Origin: Barthelona sp. PAP020
Taxonomy: Eukaryota; Metamonada: BaSk clade
DNA length: 39,198 nucleotides
Assembly (NCBI GenBank): GCA_040182905.1
Contig: JARQWU010000069.1
Location: 1-39,198 of the forward strand
Direction of reading: 5' to 3'
A model generated the notes under the pieces. It saw only the letters and a program-made list of their open reading frames with translations, did no database searches and had not been told where the DNA came from. Made by a program: the position numbers and the translations under genes. This document shows, in pieces, positions 34,001 through 39,044 of this stretch (position 1 is the first letter of the stretch; each line of letters starts with the position of its first letter).

Positions 34001-35896
34001 TTCAAAAATTTCAAATTGTAAAGAATTGTCCAATTCCAAATATTTTTCGGAAATTCCATTTTCTTCCAAATCCATCATTATTTGTTTAAATTTTTCAAAT
34101 TTATCAGAATTAAAATAGTTTTTTAAAGATTGGTCAACATTATTCAAGATTTTTCTAAATTCATCAACACTCTTTATCATAACAGTCAAAAATGTATCAT
34201 TCAACATTGTAAATATGATATCACTATGTAAATTTTGAAAGCCAACAAGTAAAGGAATGATGCTAAGATAATGGTTATCTGAATAAACTTTTTGAAACAA
34301 TTCATTTAAGTTTATGATGATCTGCTGAACTTTATGCTTGAATAAAGCAAATGAAGCTTGAAAAGCTAGAGGAGGGATAGAAAAAATACTGTTTGGATAA
34401 AAATCATATTCAATGATATTATTTGCTGGAGGTAATGAATCTATAAAGGCATCAAATAATTGTTTCAAGGGCATTTCAAGTTTTAAATAAATAGTGGAAA
34501 CGAACTCGTTAAATTCATAACCAACAATTGATGAAGGTGCTTGAATACAGGTTTTTATGAATTTAAAATCAGATAATATTTCACAAAATACTAAAATATC
34601 ATGTATCCTATCAGCAAAAGCATTCAACATTGCTAACAATTTTTGTTTCAACATTTCTCCATAACTTATCTCATTATTCTTTACATCATGCTTAGTTTGA
34701 TAAATATTATCCAATTTCAATCCATAATCGTGATATGTTCGATTGATCTTATTGAAGATACTGGAAATCATTTGTATATGAGAACATATTTTTGTTGAAT
34801 TCTGCAAAAAATAATTTATGTTTAATGGAAATTCAAAACCTTTCCCACAAGTTTTTGCTAAAACTTTTGTAATATCAGTTAAACATCCACAAACAACTCT
34901 TGCTAGAATATTCTCATAATCAAGAGTTGGATATTGTTCATTCACCAAATATAAAGCATGTAATAGACGATAAATATATTCATCCAAATTTTGTAAAGTT
35001 TTTTCATCGAATTCTTTGATTTTTTCCAAATCTTTCTGGTCAAACTTTTTCAATCGATAAATTTTGCGAATGAAAAGAAAAATATTCTTCTTCTGCTTTA
35101 AATTGTTTATAAAATTGATGTGATTCTTGATCGTTCGATTGAATGCTTGAATTTTACTAGATTTATTAATTTCAAGAAAATTCAAGACTAATTTAAAATT
35201 TTCATGTCTCAATTGTTCCAAAATGATTTCACTGGAATAAATCAATTCAAAAACTTCATCAATAGCAGAAAGTCCAAATAATTCTGGATTAAAACTAGAA
35301 AATTGCATTAATTTTTGAATCCATCCATCAATGAAACATTCAACAATTTCCATTCTTGTGTTTAACGCAAAATCACCTAATAATGCTAGATATGGAACAT
35401 AAAAACCAATTTCTCGACTATTTGTATCCAAATCACAATCAATAGATCTTGAATTCTGTTGATAACGATGATATGTCAAAGACAACTTTTTTGCATACTC
35501 TAATCTTTCTTTTTGAACATCATTTGGTAATGATTTTATATCTTTAGTTATTGATGATATTAAACTTGGTATTAAAGAAAAACCAAGACAACTATAATTC
35601 TTAAAAATGATTTGATTTGAATAATTTATGGATGAACCAAAAATAAACGAAGATTCATCAAAATAGTTAAATATTCTTAAAATATAATTGAATTGCAGAT
35701 TATTTGATGACGGACAACATTTAAAAACTCCAATTTTTTTATTTTCATCTTTGTAAATATAAATCAGTTTTCGGGTTTTATCTATCAATATTTGTTTCAA
35801 TAATTGTATGGAAGATTCGTCATGTAATAATTGTTCTAAAGTTTTTAATGGCAAATATTTGCCAATTATTGATTTAATTTCTTCTTTAATATCCAT
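19019..35896 (-). CDS. Divergent dynein heavy chain lacking all P-loops (probable inactive motor)
   Basis: One frame of 5625 codons; an in-frame TGA sits eight codons before the ATG. A DHC_N1-like tail begins near 300 (LDEYIYRLLHALYLV; later FADRIHDILVFCEIL near 426). The motor is recognisable throughout: AAA1 near 2500; AAA3, with residues near 3250-3310 matching the DLNMP...LLRQ...YD...GGGRN stretch; AAA4 near 3530; the pre-stalk VRIKKNLQFCISVAPE (about 3786); stalk coils near 3965-4070 and 4165-4260 around a tip with LQPP; AAA5; AAA6 with RPDR at 4974-4977; and a C-terminal domain with VPFSWL (about 5390). The P-loops are replaced at G2530, G2830, 3048-3052 and 3554 onward; AAA1 Walker B reads FMDID. 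Ordinary heavy chains are 4100-4700 residues. Extras are an IQ motif (1894-1904) and an acidic insert near 4460-4525. Human DNHD1 is a known dynein-like protein without motor P-loops; orthology to it is untested. Confidence 0.85.
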   Translation of the reverse strand: MDIKEEIKSIIGKYLPLKTLEQLLHDESSIQLLKQILIDKTRKLIYIYKDENKKIGVFKCCPSSNNLQFNYILRIFNYFDESSFIFGSSINYSNQIIFKNYSCLGFSLIPSLISSITKDIKSLPNDVQKERLEYAKKLSLTYHRYQQNSRSIDCDLDTNSREIGFYVPYLALLGDFALNTRMEIVECFIDGWIQKLMQFSSFNPELFGLSAIDEVFELIYSSEIILEQLRHENFKLVLNFLEINKSSKIQAFNRTIKNHINFINNLKQKKNIFLFIRKIYRLKKFDQKDLEKIKEFDEKTLQNLDEYIYRLLHALYLVNEQYPTLDYENILARVVCGCLTDITKVLAKTCGKGFEFPLNINYFLQNSTKICSHIQMISSIFNKINRTYHDYGLKLDNIYQTKHDVKNNEISYGEMLKQKLLAMLNAFADRIHDILVFCEILSDFKFIKTCIQAPSSIVGYEFNEFVSTIYLKLEMPLKQLFDAFIDSLPPANNIIEYDFYPNSIFSIPPLAFQASFALFKHKVQQIIINLNELFQKVYSDNHYLSIIPLLVGFQNLHSDIIFTMLNDTFLTVMIKSVDEFRKILNNVDQSLKNYFNSDKFEKFKQIMMDLEENGISEKYLELDNSLQFEIFEIFGSKLVCWDNLYRYIVYIHDQIWNINFLANLRRLRLFAQETIDKGGDNIQIETSPSKANNVDNTSINANVEELLKKCNLLQKNVTELTTNFERSCLFIKSSVQNFFIQITHMILTSELIISNLAHQNPIVKGKNVKIAESKFLFEINLPNVFFRLSRDLKTCFRFVNLNKESFKAIFATEKLAKAQELAMQVVRITFIALRVSLLIDSFNNLITNYPIDVIGLINSHVLNVNQELLKAVGNLTYVSDNIYEFMSKTNGTLTDAVDRALDLKRILECTENFGDILQGHIFEGYYEGDDLLDALFSSSFTKIFLLEKHSTQLFKNLSESFDRLELSQGDPKWVKFVKFVQNTCIKHMKNGLISFLKTSSRYFSQDDEAFSLITHVKLRNNRIYCVPEPSQIPISKGVIGINIGDGMSSGNMKSDFLSRRLRAMNKNNKSVTASVDSPFVTKEVSVISSYTEEDNMNEQQKTEKAMALKNIFSRQIIPRVFISPKGIPVIKEYIKNDNRMTLLDVAYSFVQMLQIILQSIVLPSPLALSKQKISHQVLATPRGQESRIVQLASKYEESKEKQKTKLHADADVKLDLFAKLFSQPSVIDELQKFLFVLQQINSSLQVYLKKIASDFSLLLIPSETKLLDALIKDVRTEKVDTTLKKNSIKTIHKKYIQIFTKVLNIEKLLILYKTRKRINCLHVLSESCIFSLKDLFYKLIQAFNDTSTNYFKNLVVIAKNIIVDSRPHLNVLNNPVVYMSSHLEQHFDSVCESILHVYQFNDSVPGILAVQNFLESVIELITVTNSQANSINYNTTSKEDLQSLTTDRTALSCANSNYSFNCNENSNIGLLNFFIELLNIFQKDFILNRKLTTKFMEDHGELILPATNELKKRQKKLIGDIEVFSAKIQNIFPFVEKNTSVFSKNGYLKINNAKLLIEDYIDKLKELQNQETRLNAMSSILNQNILKNKQLKEILKKLQNFWYVFDSWLHYCEVFKTTHYHTIFDKSGQDGIDDILIISEKIQTLENFEYFYGLFPKFFFPLIHVKDVKKIILELIELNLCENDLERVREFLNIKNFKIRYFITKITEDFENVENNLRDINKLIQLIKEEMKAKETLKAMNDHWLLKHLDFNSHKILLNSSTWLYYPLKRKYDAAQAKAKEEKRILMEQTKKRRLLDQQRKLIKWKMEAILAESKIRNIQKRKVDDKEENLNKMFRKIRKLNQDSKNHLHYPLLVQRQFRKWVCMKAYENDEEILERRKYVQKVIREEEYYITIQRYCKGYLCRNMILNESLKNNNGNDETLTEIETGNKVGKNDFSPDFELPFIEGFSLLELEVNDSSVHDVTMEFDLFENIGDWRISAPVIKSIDESCKILTQLRTLHVVEDDVIKLQRQFIDIRNFCEVLGRLAFLIEISFSIFSSEKFERYDDEEFLKNIDLYYECYLKYTKIMNFFSSLKCLLDVDAHLHLIQDCNILFVQTAKAVKPIFIKMFDHACEECSRLLMLSLTQYVTFEYCILRATTLMENNFVLKSYIPIVQTIHSCLIVCYPDISAFIFHQGAITHLVYANFYSYDETLSKVSSSISSFNQLTNSNNPFLNQSTNTLSSIVTSNTSASSKNLRALSYEHTVLSTGIRIYGSITAFDLVSNLLKIIQETVHLMISNTQTYLDALLENPIPTDFVDYCLNQSMSLGRVTFAHVLQRTLSQFTSEQAAMFAYDTFVDISKRIKLVGSEQSVKRLKQLAYICVPFLVEHRIFDYFNCAFTQVVIDENANNQDFLEQNISMLQDNLIDEIGIAEVEEEYDDDEIEVHPFLTWFEETLNDKDASKYSQIFKRKIPYWPAYYFLSSGTAYPVFSKNSCLSLMKPNHGRSPLPFDLGTSFSAYELPPLSPIQHEIFMMCMSIYKQPALYPLFVGDNYNEKLELSRVFTQVFMLEHMFVNVLEIENRMIRHNGGIHDEEFFKIACERFIKFCTLNQIFLIFMDIDSLPQWSLVILRETIRSFKPKCLFVSKEVHPAISGICQPISIDVFRANSLNSISSSIVTNTLLCHYPRIGDAIIQLEETLLSTISNAQTIGIIKVIDHFFIERYCKSVYYVMEKITDGFTKKLTDENSTIAIGIVLYQFIKNECAFKLDYFSGLNSMVNSNLLVSTILFSICNDVRSILGYKIPNGVDMIEMKYIINKEMADLYSNDEDSIKQITSLYSNLNTYDQIVFIGRSLVVADLAWDLRQILPPYFNRLSKRTGSKCLFFLFVADLSLSLNAQRIIDKLVNQFSTRVSKKIASTVSENSKQDINVIISVFFCRRITSFSIIFQDNFITRFKDSICRSVCDQISSMSVKVTVRPLVFYLLDKDQIGDDILADVYIRPNNSERLEIQVDDVCSVRNDFDVQSLLAGSGVLDWSSLTRIEKLPLKYSTSWSFIEAIKKINYDNLLIDRNGFINIFIKCMNIQETISEQYELPGFSLSQLYTCTLNTIGNMLKTMIIDEQNRFVFYDRNLLLLWIFLHIIQLSVTVTNHSLVTNVQMLDTYLFENYPVFRGCFNGNLIQLINVVPKSYHDSFFDVIGENIPSAYLDILSAKLENPEPLLFGFTHEIRFYEYSQLLKKLGKKLSVDSLTLHQLITHDEIIKQLCYAYPSTFKGQYGFESRKIVNILVVRNYQFITDDILTLFCRIVRHGRVFDSHMNEFVFPKLHIIFMGHLDASPSHPWSSTFTTLTVSPIEFSFIYSSFANSAKTISPIYLYRWFDLHTEDISSLIINALIFFVDALELSFAQTSHTPFLFFTDNILKPILEGIGTLDLNPGNPVVSGLALALFIARFLSEPRSRLSSSTRVFNDALNKVIASFPPSARESLPVEPRDVLLIPIEVVEMLQKEGRFKKPIHDSTISIGNFVLITDFNSFRRRLFRHFVNISGLQYASPECITFIAYFMFLLSLPNNHMILMCPVQDAIFPWVETANILLKKSKAFDRTIIHTRDRDSHDFSKLADNIFTNVIVKNTKILLHVKARHLQQCSLDKTLTFIPFVNELIHLIASDVDSIEPFSNSQHLLLKPYLMKIIDSNPELLDEALKILREEADKLQMSLLIKQKKKYSRVEKLMKQKNYASQSSTRAFSKFDNSAVNSERNSQNINKSNHRYQNLVQEVINFRNQQLLDGIDHNMDDDDADFIDIDPLWYLIFVRIKKNLQFCISVAPEYISNPIFYTCISESFNYCHPFDLPPNTLENTVFAVSDTLLRFEAEVVKCLRTKQPDKCSIPLHNITLSQFNSLMTPLDRDNVCYHLAIVFQTSINAEKQSLCKDIRELNSFETSILSETQDHVNWIIVNEQLLKNYVRFFFSMLIFACTKQEIKYNQLSNAIKFVEWIGSEELQRRNEVTKVLGEFKNMELNLTECIQQLGFSQIRERELTVNYEEIEEEVKIVKKDLDEVINELSILENTIKPLEEQFKMVNNELMNPFNNTNLVEGIEELKKLARLQPPLSNLIITIHNLKTNHFNENINIFSLLLNFKTCLTNYSLFQSLMNEILSHDFEETFLLRCTTVVLNDFDALITHSNGFVQKLIKMIKLLVDLNKTKNPVCQIQNKLQEKQMLFDLVHSRLLDTERALKDSIKKTKKLTQDVVEFSRNTTTQQDIIKENTELANILESINTWTRNYSVGWYEQINDMKEQPNNSTQNLGPNNLQHGNHESQFRLKAIQSGFATPNFEGNYFAEDGREFNKIFNFVPKRNDYSSIPLAISAISASFACILIQFEDKFRRILLQTILTDLGERNLLPLKLALDLDEVCALAMSFMLEYNQFWDKCVMKEFIVPKETVFINDLVSTLNIPFELKKDISVGNMEGQIIGNETENQTHNETENQNQIDNFNGDEHNDYSDDVITYDFDKSQDEFNNVELPSHDDDLYDPFFDDGMALESEASNKGHNNDLSFLINSLGEDLRLLEGKVFQTPNFAPFCIATETVSNILWLPLSSESIVFVHDPFGLIDQLLGILHSGAKTTSIGDSKFHEKLLAVLKDGGVLCIPDLSYVLGMPDILYDVVKTFQVGKDTLTIDGKVIQFHPKAKIFLCYVETPFMMPYRNLLFYRRSPWVNLSISSSELQDLQCLLMLSRINPKLGDTVVNIFELYLFVKKQLTDHNKDIVRLVSKLPTEAQTIFDMNILKRLEPVHRKQNILVSMLEILESIVIALKKIMAQVFCLPAQLNSSIAIAFHNYANQSGLWSCNVNTRYLVHKTMHMWKHLNTADQQSWYNLHCFSEDNCKIPDSFAMLTNRIFESVLSKLPDQHHRLIIALFMAVEARFIDGRLLGLLGRSGQSDYELDDLLESISPNTVEQFHIMLQNHSDEFKDWMSCSAPEETPLPFENLEDVNLFEVLLIIAVVRPDRTPYALNKYIEQVLRQPALTLRVTSQVFDFRLRGETSTLSSIDRDELAHVVVLPQQLADEVPNTALVVTKENKNKIQEMTNAECFVMYNVDLEPLTALELAHQAQPYQRIFLLSSSNNIFSVPEVIRRLSASNYTNTQLSFRTWPFAISLATKSLFFQTLMFSSSLVDHEYPVQTIMAMALSHTVITLIANVSSIRIPSMGQFSHAVHRLVEANEHNTPINYIVKSIVSKCYLHYCSPSVFEQVIGNIISEFFNLHRKTFLDVEDGLPVPCTELQMCRTGSFLFENDKALNKLIDVIQDRFGLSEASPDLLPTFLYDLKRICKYTDVLTLQTNTSSQLAKSANYFKSEIEIPIVLHKNVELCNDVTATSALLCLEGETQEFLRKKTFIELDRLDKVSKGTYSPFILSFYFLTHLFSIGCVPFSWLRIFRPLEWLSSPANGRGKAIEKYMSSRAQIQLMETISCGIDWLNDLSMQKKVSSMHKQFNEMNLPFNCITLREMTIYIALFNFSKQYNSANIDDFTVVFMEERSVEFFLEVTKIHQTNEINTPNYQVERLFNFTNCVALGVSSDAKYFIHYQTGNSLIFDNLHGYAIHKTILKVIKDNCFPIRMYSDAIRNRDQIYYIFGYEFDDMSMNSGYLNTILLADVTNS

Positions 35897-36262
35897 ATTA
35901 TTATTAATTTTTCATAATTTCACAGTTTTAAATTATATCAAAACCGATATTTCAAAAAATACAAATTAACCTTCCTTTTTTTTTTTTTTTTTTTCTTCCC
36001 TTTTTTTTTTTTTTTTTCCCCTCCATTTTTTCTTTGAAACAAATCAGATAATGACATATTTTTATCAAAATCAACAAAAAAATTAAATACAATTGTTAAC
36101 ATTTACAAATAGATAAACAATTTGATTATTGTTTTTCAAAAAGTTTATAAAAATTTTAGGTAATGAAATATTCAAATACCAATATTACAAAATTCAATCG
36201 TAAACACACTTATAAAAAAAATACAATCCAATTTAATGGTCTATCAACAAATCTCAACCCAA
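35897..36262. other. Intergenic upstream of the dynein-like gene
   Basis: These 366 bp hold the promoter of the minus-strand dynein-like gene and the 3' flank of the CCDC177-like gene. Apart from the long pyrimidine tract it is AT-rich without recognisable genes. Confidence 0.4.
35971..36024. repeat. 54-nt uninterrupted pyrimidine (plus) / purine (minus) tract
   Basis: T19 (35976-35994) and T17 (36001-36017) are joined by short C-containing spacers with no purine between. It lies about 75-130 bp upstream of the dynein-like ATG, so the coding-sense strand is a pure purine run. It may be a nucleosome-excluding promoter element or simple slippage-prone DNA; the exact T counts may also be unreliable in assembly. 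Confidence 0.7.
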
Positions 36263-38536
36263 TTATTTGAATTTTACCAGATCCAACTCACGTTTTTGTT
36301 TAGATTTCAAAGAATTTATTTGATTGCTTTCAATTCTTTTTTGAGATTCAAAAATTTTGACAAGTCGCTTTTGTTCATTTTCATTTTCTACTTCTGTCAT
36401 TAATTTATTTCGTTCTTGTTCATTTAATTGATGTTTTTGGATTAATGAAGACATTTCTTTAGTATGTCTTTCAATTGTGGAACGAATTTTATCTCTTTTT
36501 GATTCTTTTGTAGAAGGAACATAGTCATACTTATTTTTCAATTTTGGTTTTGCAACAATCTTTTCAGAACTCAATTTTTCAAATCCAGAATCCTTAACTT
36601 GAGATCTAGGATGAGAAATCGTTTCAATTTGAGGTTCATCATTAAAAAATTCAGTATCCCTTGACTCTCTTTTTCTGAAAGAATCTGTTGAAGATGTAAA
36701 CTCCATATTTTTGTTTCCATTAGACGGAGTATCATAACTGGAAGAAACAGTCTTTTTTTGCGATTTTAGAGATGATCGTGATGATTGTGATGATCGTGAC
36801 GATTTGACTTTTGTGCTGGATCGATAAGCATAAGGAGAACGATAATCTGAAGATGAATATTCAGTTTTAGGTGAAGAACTTGTTGAATTAATGGTTAAAT
36901 TGAAAGATTTTCTTGTACTTTTATTCAAAGAATCATTAAATTTTTCTTTTTCTAAATAACTCTTGTGGGCAAGTTTTTTTCGTTCTTTCAAAACAATTTC
37001 TTTATTTTTTTGCATCATTAAAGCTACTTGTTCCCTTTTTTTTTGTTTCATCAATAATTGTGCTTTTTTAGCCTCTTCTTCCTTTAACATACGGTTAATA
37101 TTATCATTTACATCCATTTCTTTGATTTTATGTTGCAATAATGTATTTGCGCGACTCTCTAATAATGTACTTCTTTGTTCATCGTATCTTTTTTGTTTTT
37201 CCTCTTGTTCTTTCATAAACTTCATCCTTTCTTTTTCTTCTTCTTCATGCACTCTATGACATCTTTCTTCGGATTCTTTTTGCTTTCTTATAGAAATAAT
37301 CGCTTTTTCATGCATCATAACTCTCTCCTTTTCCCTTAGACTTTCTAATCTCCTGTCAGTTTCCATTTGTTTTTCCATTATCTTCTCCAAACGCTCTTTA
37401 TCAAACAATTTTGCACGTTCAATAGCAGCTCGTCTTCTTTCTTCTTTTTCCTTGTTTTCGTCATGCTTTTGTTTCAGTTCTAATTCTTTTTTAAGTTTAA
37501 ATTCAATTTGTCTTTCTTCTGCTTCTCTTTGTTTATCCTCATATTTAGCTTCAAGTGCTTTATTTCTCGCAATTTCACGACGCTTATTCTCTTCCATTCT
37601 TTGTTGATGAAGATGAGCCTGCATTTCTAATTCATGTCTCTTAGCATTTCTTCTTTCTTCCATTTCTCTCTCACGATTTTCTTCCACTTTTTTCATTTCT
37701 TTTAATTTCTTTTCCAACTCTTTGGTTTCTTTCAATCTCATATTTTCAACATGTTGCCTGCGCTCTTCAGCTTGTTGCATGCGTAATTTACTTTCTTTTC
37801 TTTTCTTCTTCTGCTCCTCCAGCTTCTTTCTGTTCGCTTCATTTAATATTTGTTGTTCATGCTCATATTGTAATTGTTGCTCCCTATGTTGACGCTTTCT
37901 TTCTTCTTCAAGTCTTTTTAGTTCCATTTGTTTTTGAAAGAATTGTTCACGTGCAGCAATTCGTTTTTTTTCTTCCAAATCCCTTTGTTTTTCGATTTCT
38001 TTTGTTCGAGCTTCATCTTCTTTCGCTTTCCATTCAGCGGCTTTTCTAGCCTGCTCAATTTCATATTTCATCATTTGATTCATATCATGTTCTTGCTTTC
38101 TTCGAATTTTCTCTAACCTGTATTGTTCTTTGGCAATAGAAGTTGCAATTTCATTTTCATTGAACAGGATATTAATGTTGTCATCTTCACAATTATTTCC
38201 ATCAAATAAATGCGTAAATTGAATATCATCTGCACAACACAATTCATTGTATTTTTCCTGAATACTATTTAGCTTATATATTCTTCTTTCATTAAAATGC
38301 TCATATAAAATTTCATAATCATGTTTTGAGAACTTTCCTGGGTTTTTCTTCATAAAAGATTCAAATGGTACGAATTTTAAATCTTGAAAATCATACCCTA
38401 ATCGAAAAGCAGCTTCCAAAGATCTGGGACTTTTAGGCAAAGTAGCTTTTGGATCTTCATAATCAAAATCTAAAATTGATATCAAATTATCATTTTCATC
38501 TTCACTATATTCATTTAAACGAATATTTTCAGACAT
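36263..38536 (-). CDS. CCDC177-like long coiled-coil protein
   Basis: I start at the ATG at 38534-38536, giving 757 residues; an upstream extension would need a TTG start. The N-terminus has LPKSPRSLEAAFRLG (about 34-48), followed by FESFMKK and YEHFNERR; this matches the (S/T)PRSLEAC block and following helices of animal CCDC177, and similar blocks occur in protist coiled-coil proteins. Residues about 132-535 are almost continuous charged coiled coil rich in K, E, R and Q. Ser-rich linkers (about 550-600, with SSRSSQSSRSS) and another basic helix at the C-terminus follow. No enzyme motif is present. The cellular role of CCDC177 is poorly known; a cytoskeletal or flagellar place is plausible because of composition and neighbours, but that is inference. 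Confidence 0.7.
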   Translation of the reverse strand: MSENIRLNEYSEDENDNLISILDFDYEDPKATLPKSPRSLEAAFRLGYDFQDLKFVPFESFMKKNPGKFSKHDYEILYEHFNERRIYKLNSIQEKYNELCCADDIQFTHLFDGNNCEDDNINILFNENEIATSIAKEQYRLEKIRRKQEHDMNQMMKYEIEQARKAAEWKAKEDEARTKEIEKQRDLEEKKRIAAREQFFQKQMELKRLEEERKRQHREQQLQYEHEQQILNEANRKKLEEQKKKRKESKLRMQQAEERRQHVENMRLKETKELEKKLKEMKKVEENREREMEERRNAKRHELEMQAHLHQQRMEENKRREIARNKALEAKYEDKQREAEERQIEFKLKKELELKQKHDENKEKEERRRAAIERAKLFDKERLEKIMEKQMETDRRLESLREKERVMMHEKAIISIRKQKESEERCHRVHEEEEKERMKFMKEQEEKQKRYDEQRSTLLESRANTLLQHKIKEMDVNDNINRMLKEEEAKKAQLLMKQKKREQVALMMQKNKEIVLKERKKLAHKSYLEKEKFNDSLNKSTRKSFNLTINSTSSSPKTEYSSSDYRSPYAYRSSTKVKSSRSSQSSRSSLKSQKKTVSSSYDTPSNGNKNMEFTSSTDSFRKRESRDTEFFNDEPQIETISHPRSQVKDSGFEKLSSEKIVAKPKLKNKYDYVPSTKESKRDKIRSTIERHTKEMSSLIQKHQLNEQERNKLMTEVENENEQKRLVKIFESQKRIESNQINSLKSKQKRELDLVKFK

Positions 38537-38681
38537 TTTAAAAAGTCTCAATAAAAAATCAATGAAAAAAATTCAAATTTACATCAACTAATATAGCCAC
38601 AAAATAATGACAAAATTAATTTGAAAATACAATAAAAAGGTAAACGCGAATAAAAATATATAAAATTGAAGCAAACACAAC

Positions 38682-38903
38682 TTATGAATCTTCAAATTCT
38701 TTAAATTCATCTCTGATTTGTTTCAAATTATTCAATAATTCATCCACTTGAGACAAATCCAATTCATAAAGTTGTTTTTCAATTTTCTCCTCTTCAGTTT
38801 TAGTAACAAAAGCCAACTTACAAACGGGTTCACAAACATTTAATTTAGATTCATCTGAAATCACCACATCAACTTGCCAATTAAAATCGATCAACTCTGC
38901 CAT
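38682..38903 (-). CDS. Stand-alone COMM-domain protein, COMMD6-like
   Basis: The 73 residues are just one COMM domain: LIDFNWQVDVVISDES at the start matches the (V/I)DF-W-(V/L) strand of COMM proteins, then a strand-rich middle and a helix with LSQVDELLNNLKQIRDEF, the usual final helix. Other COMMD proteins carry an extra N-terminal helical domain, which is missing here; human COMMD6 (85 residues) is the known short member and aligns over its whole length. COMMD proteins form the hetero-decamer of the CCC/Commander complex, which works with retriever in endosomal recycling. The start ATG is clear and leaves 145 bp to the CCDC177-like gene and 141 bp to the divergent partial gene. I see no upstream exon with the intron signals found in the EFHC-like gene. 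Confidence 0.8.
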   Translation of the reverse strand: MAELIDFNWQVDVVISDESKLNVCEPVCKLAFVTKTEEEKIEKQLYELDLSQVDELLNNLKQIRDEFKEFEDS

Positions 38904-39044
38904 GTTAAATCAGAAAATTAATTTTTTGTCATTTTCTTTTTAAATACAACCCATATATTTTATATAATAAAAATCATGTGCAAAACAATGGTGTAATGAT
39001 AATAAAATATCCTTTTAATTGGTAATTTTTTTTTTTTGTGAGAG

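Noticed and set aside
36963-37259. 98-residue plus-strand frame rich in F, S and C
   Set aside because: Antisense reading of K/E-rich coiled-coil codons.
36263-38551. Start of the CCDC177-like gene at 38551
   Set aside because: That codon is TTG; the first ATG in frame is at 38534-38536, and the five extra residues have no support.
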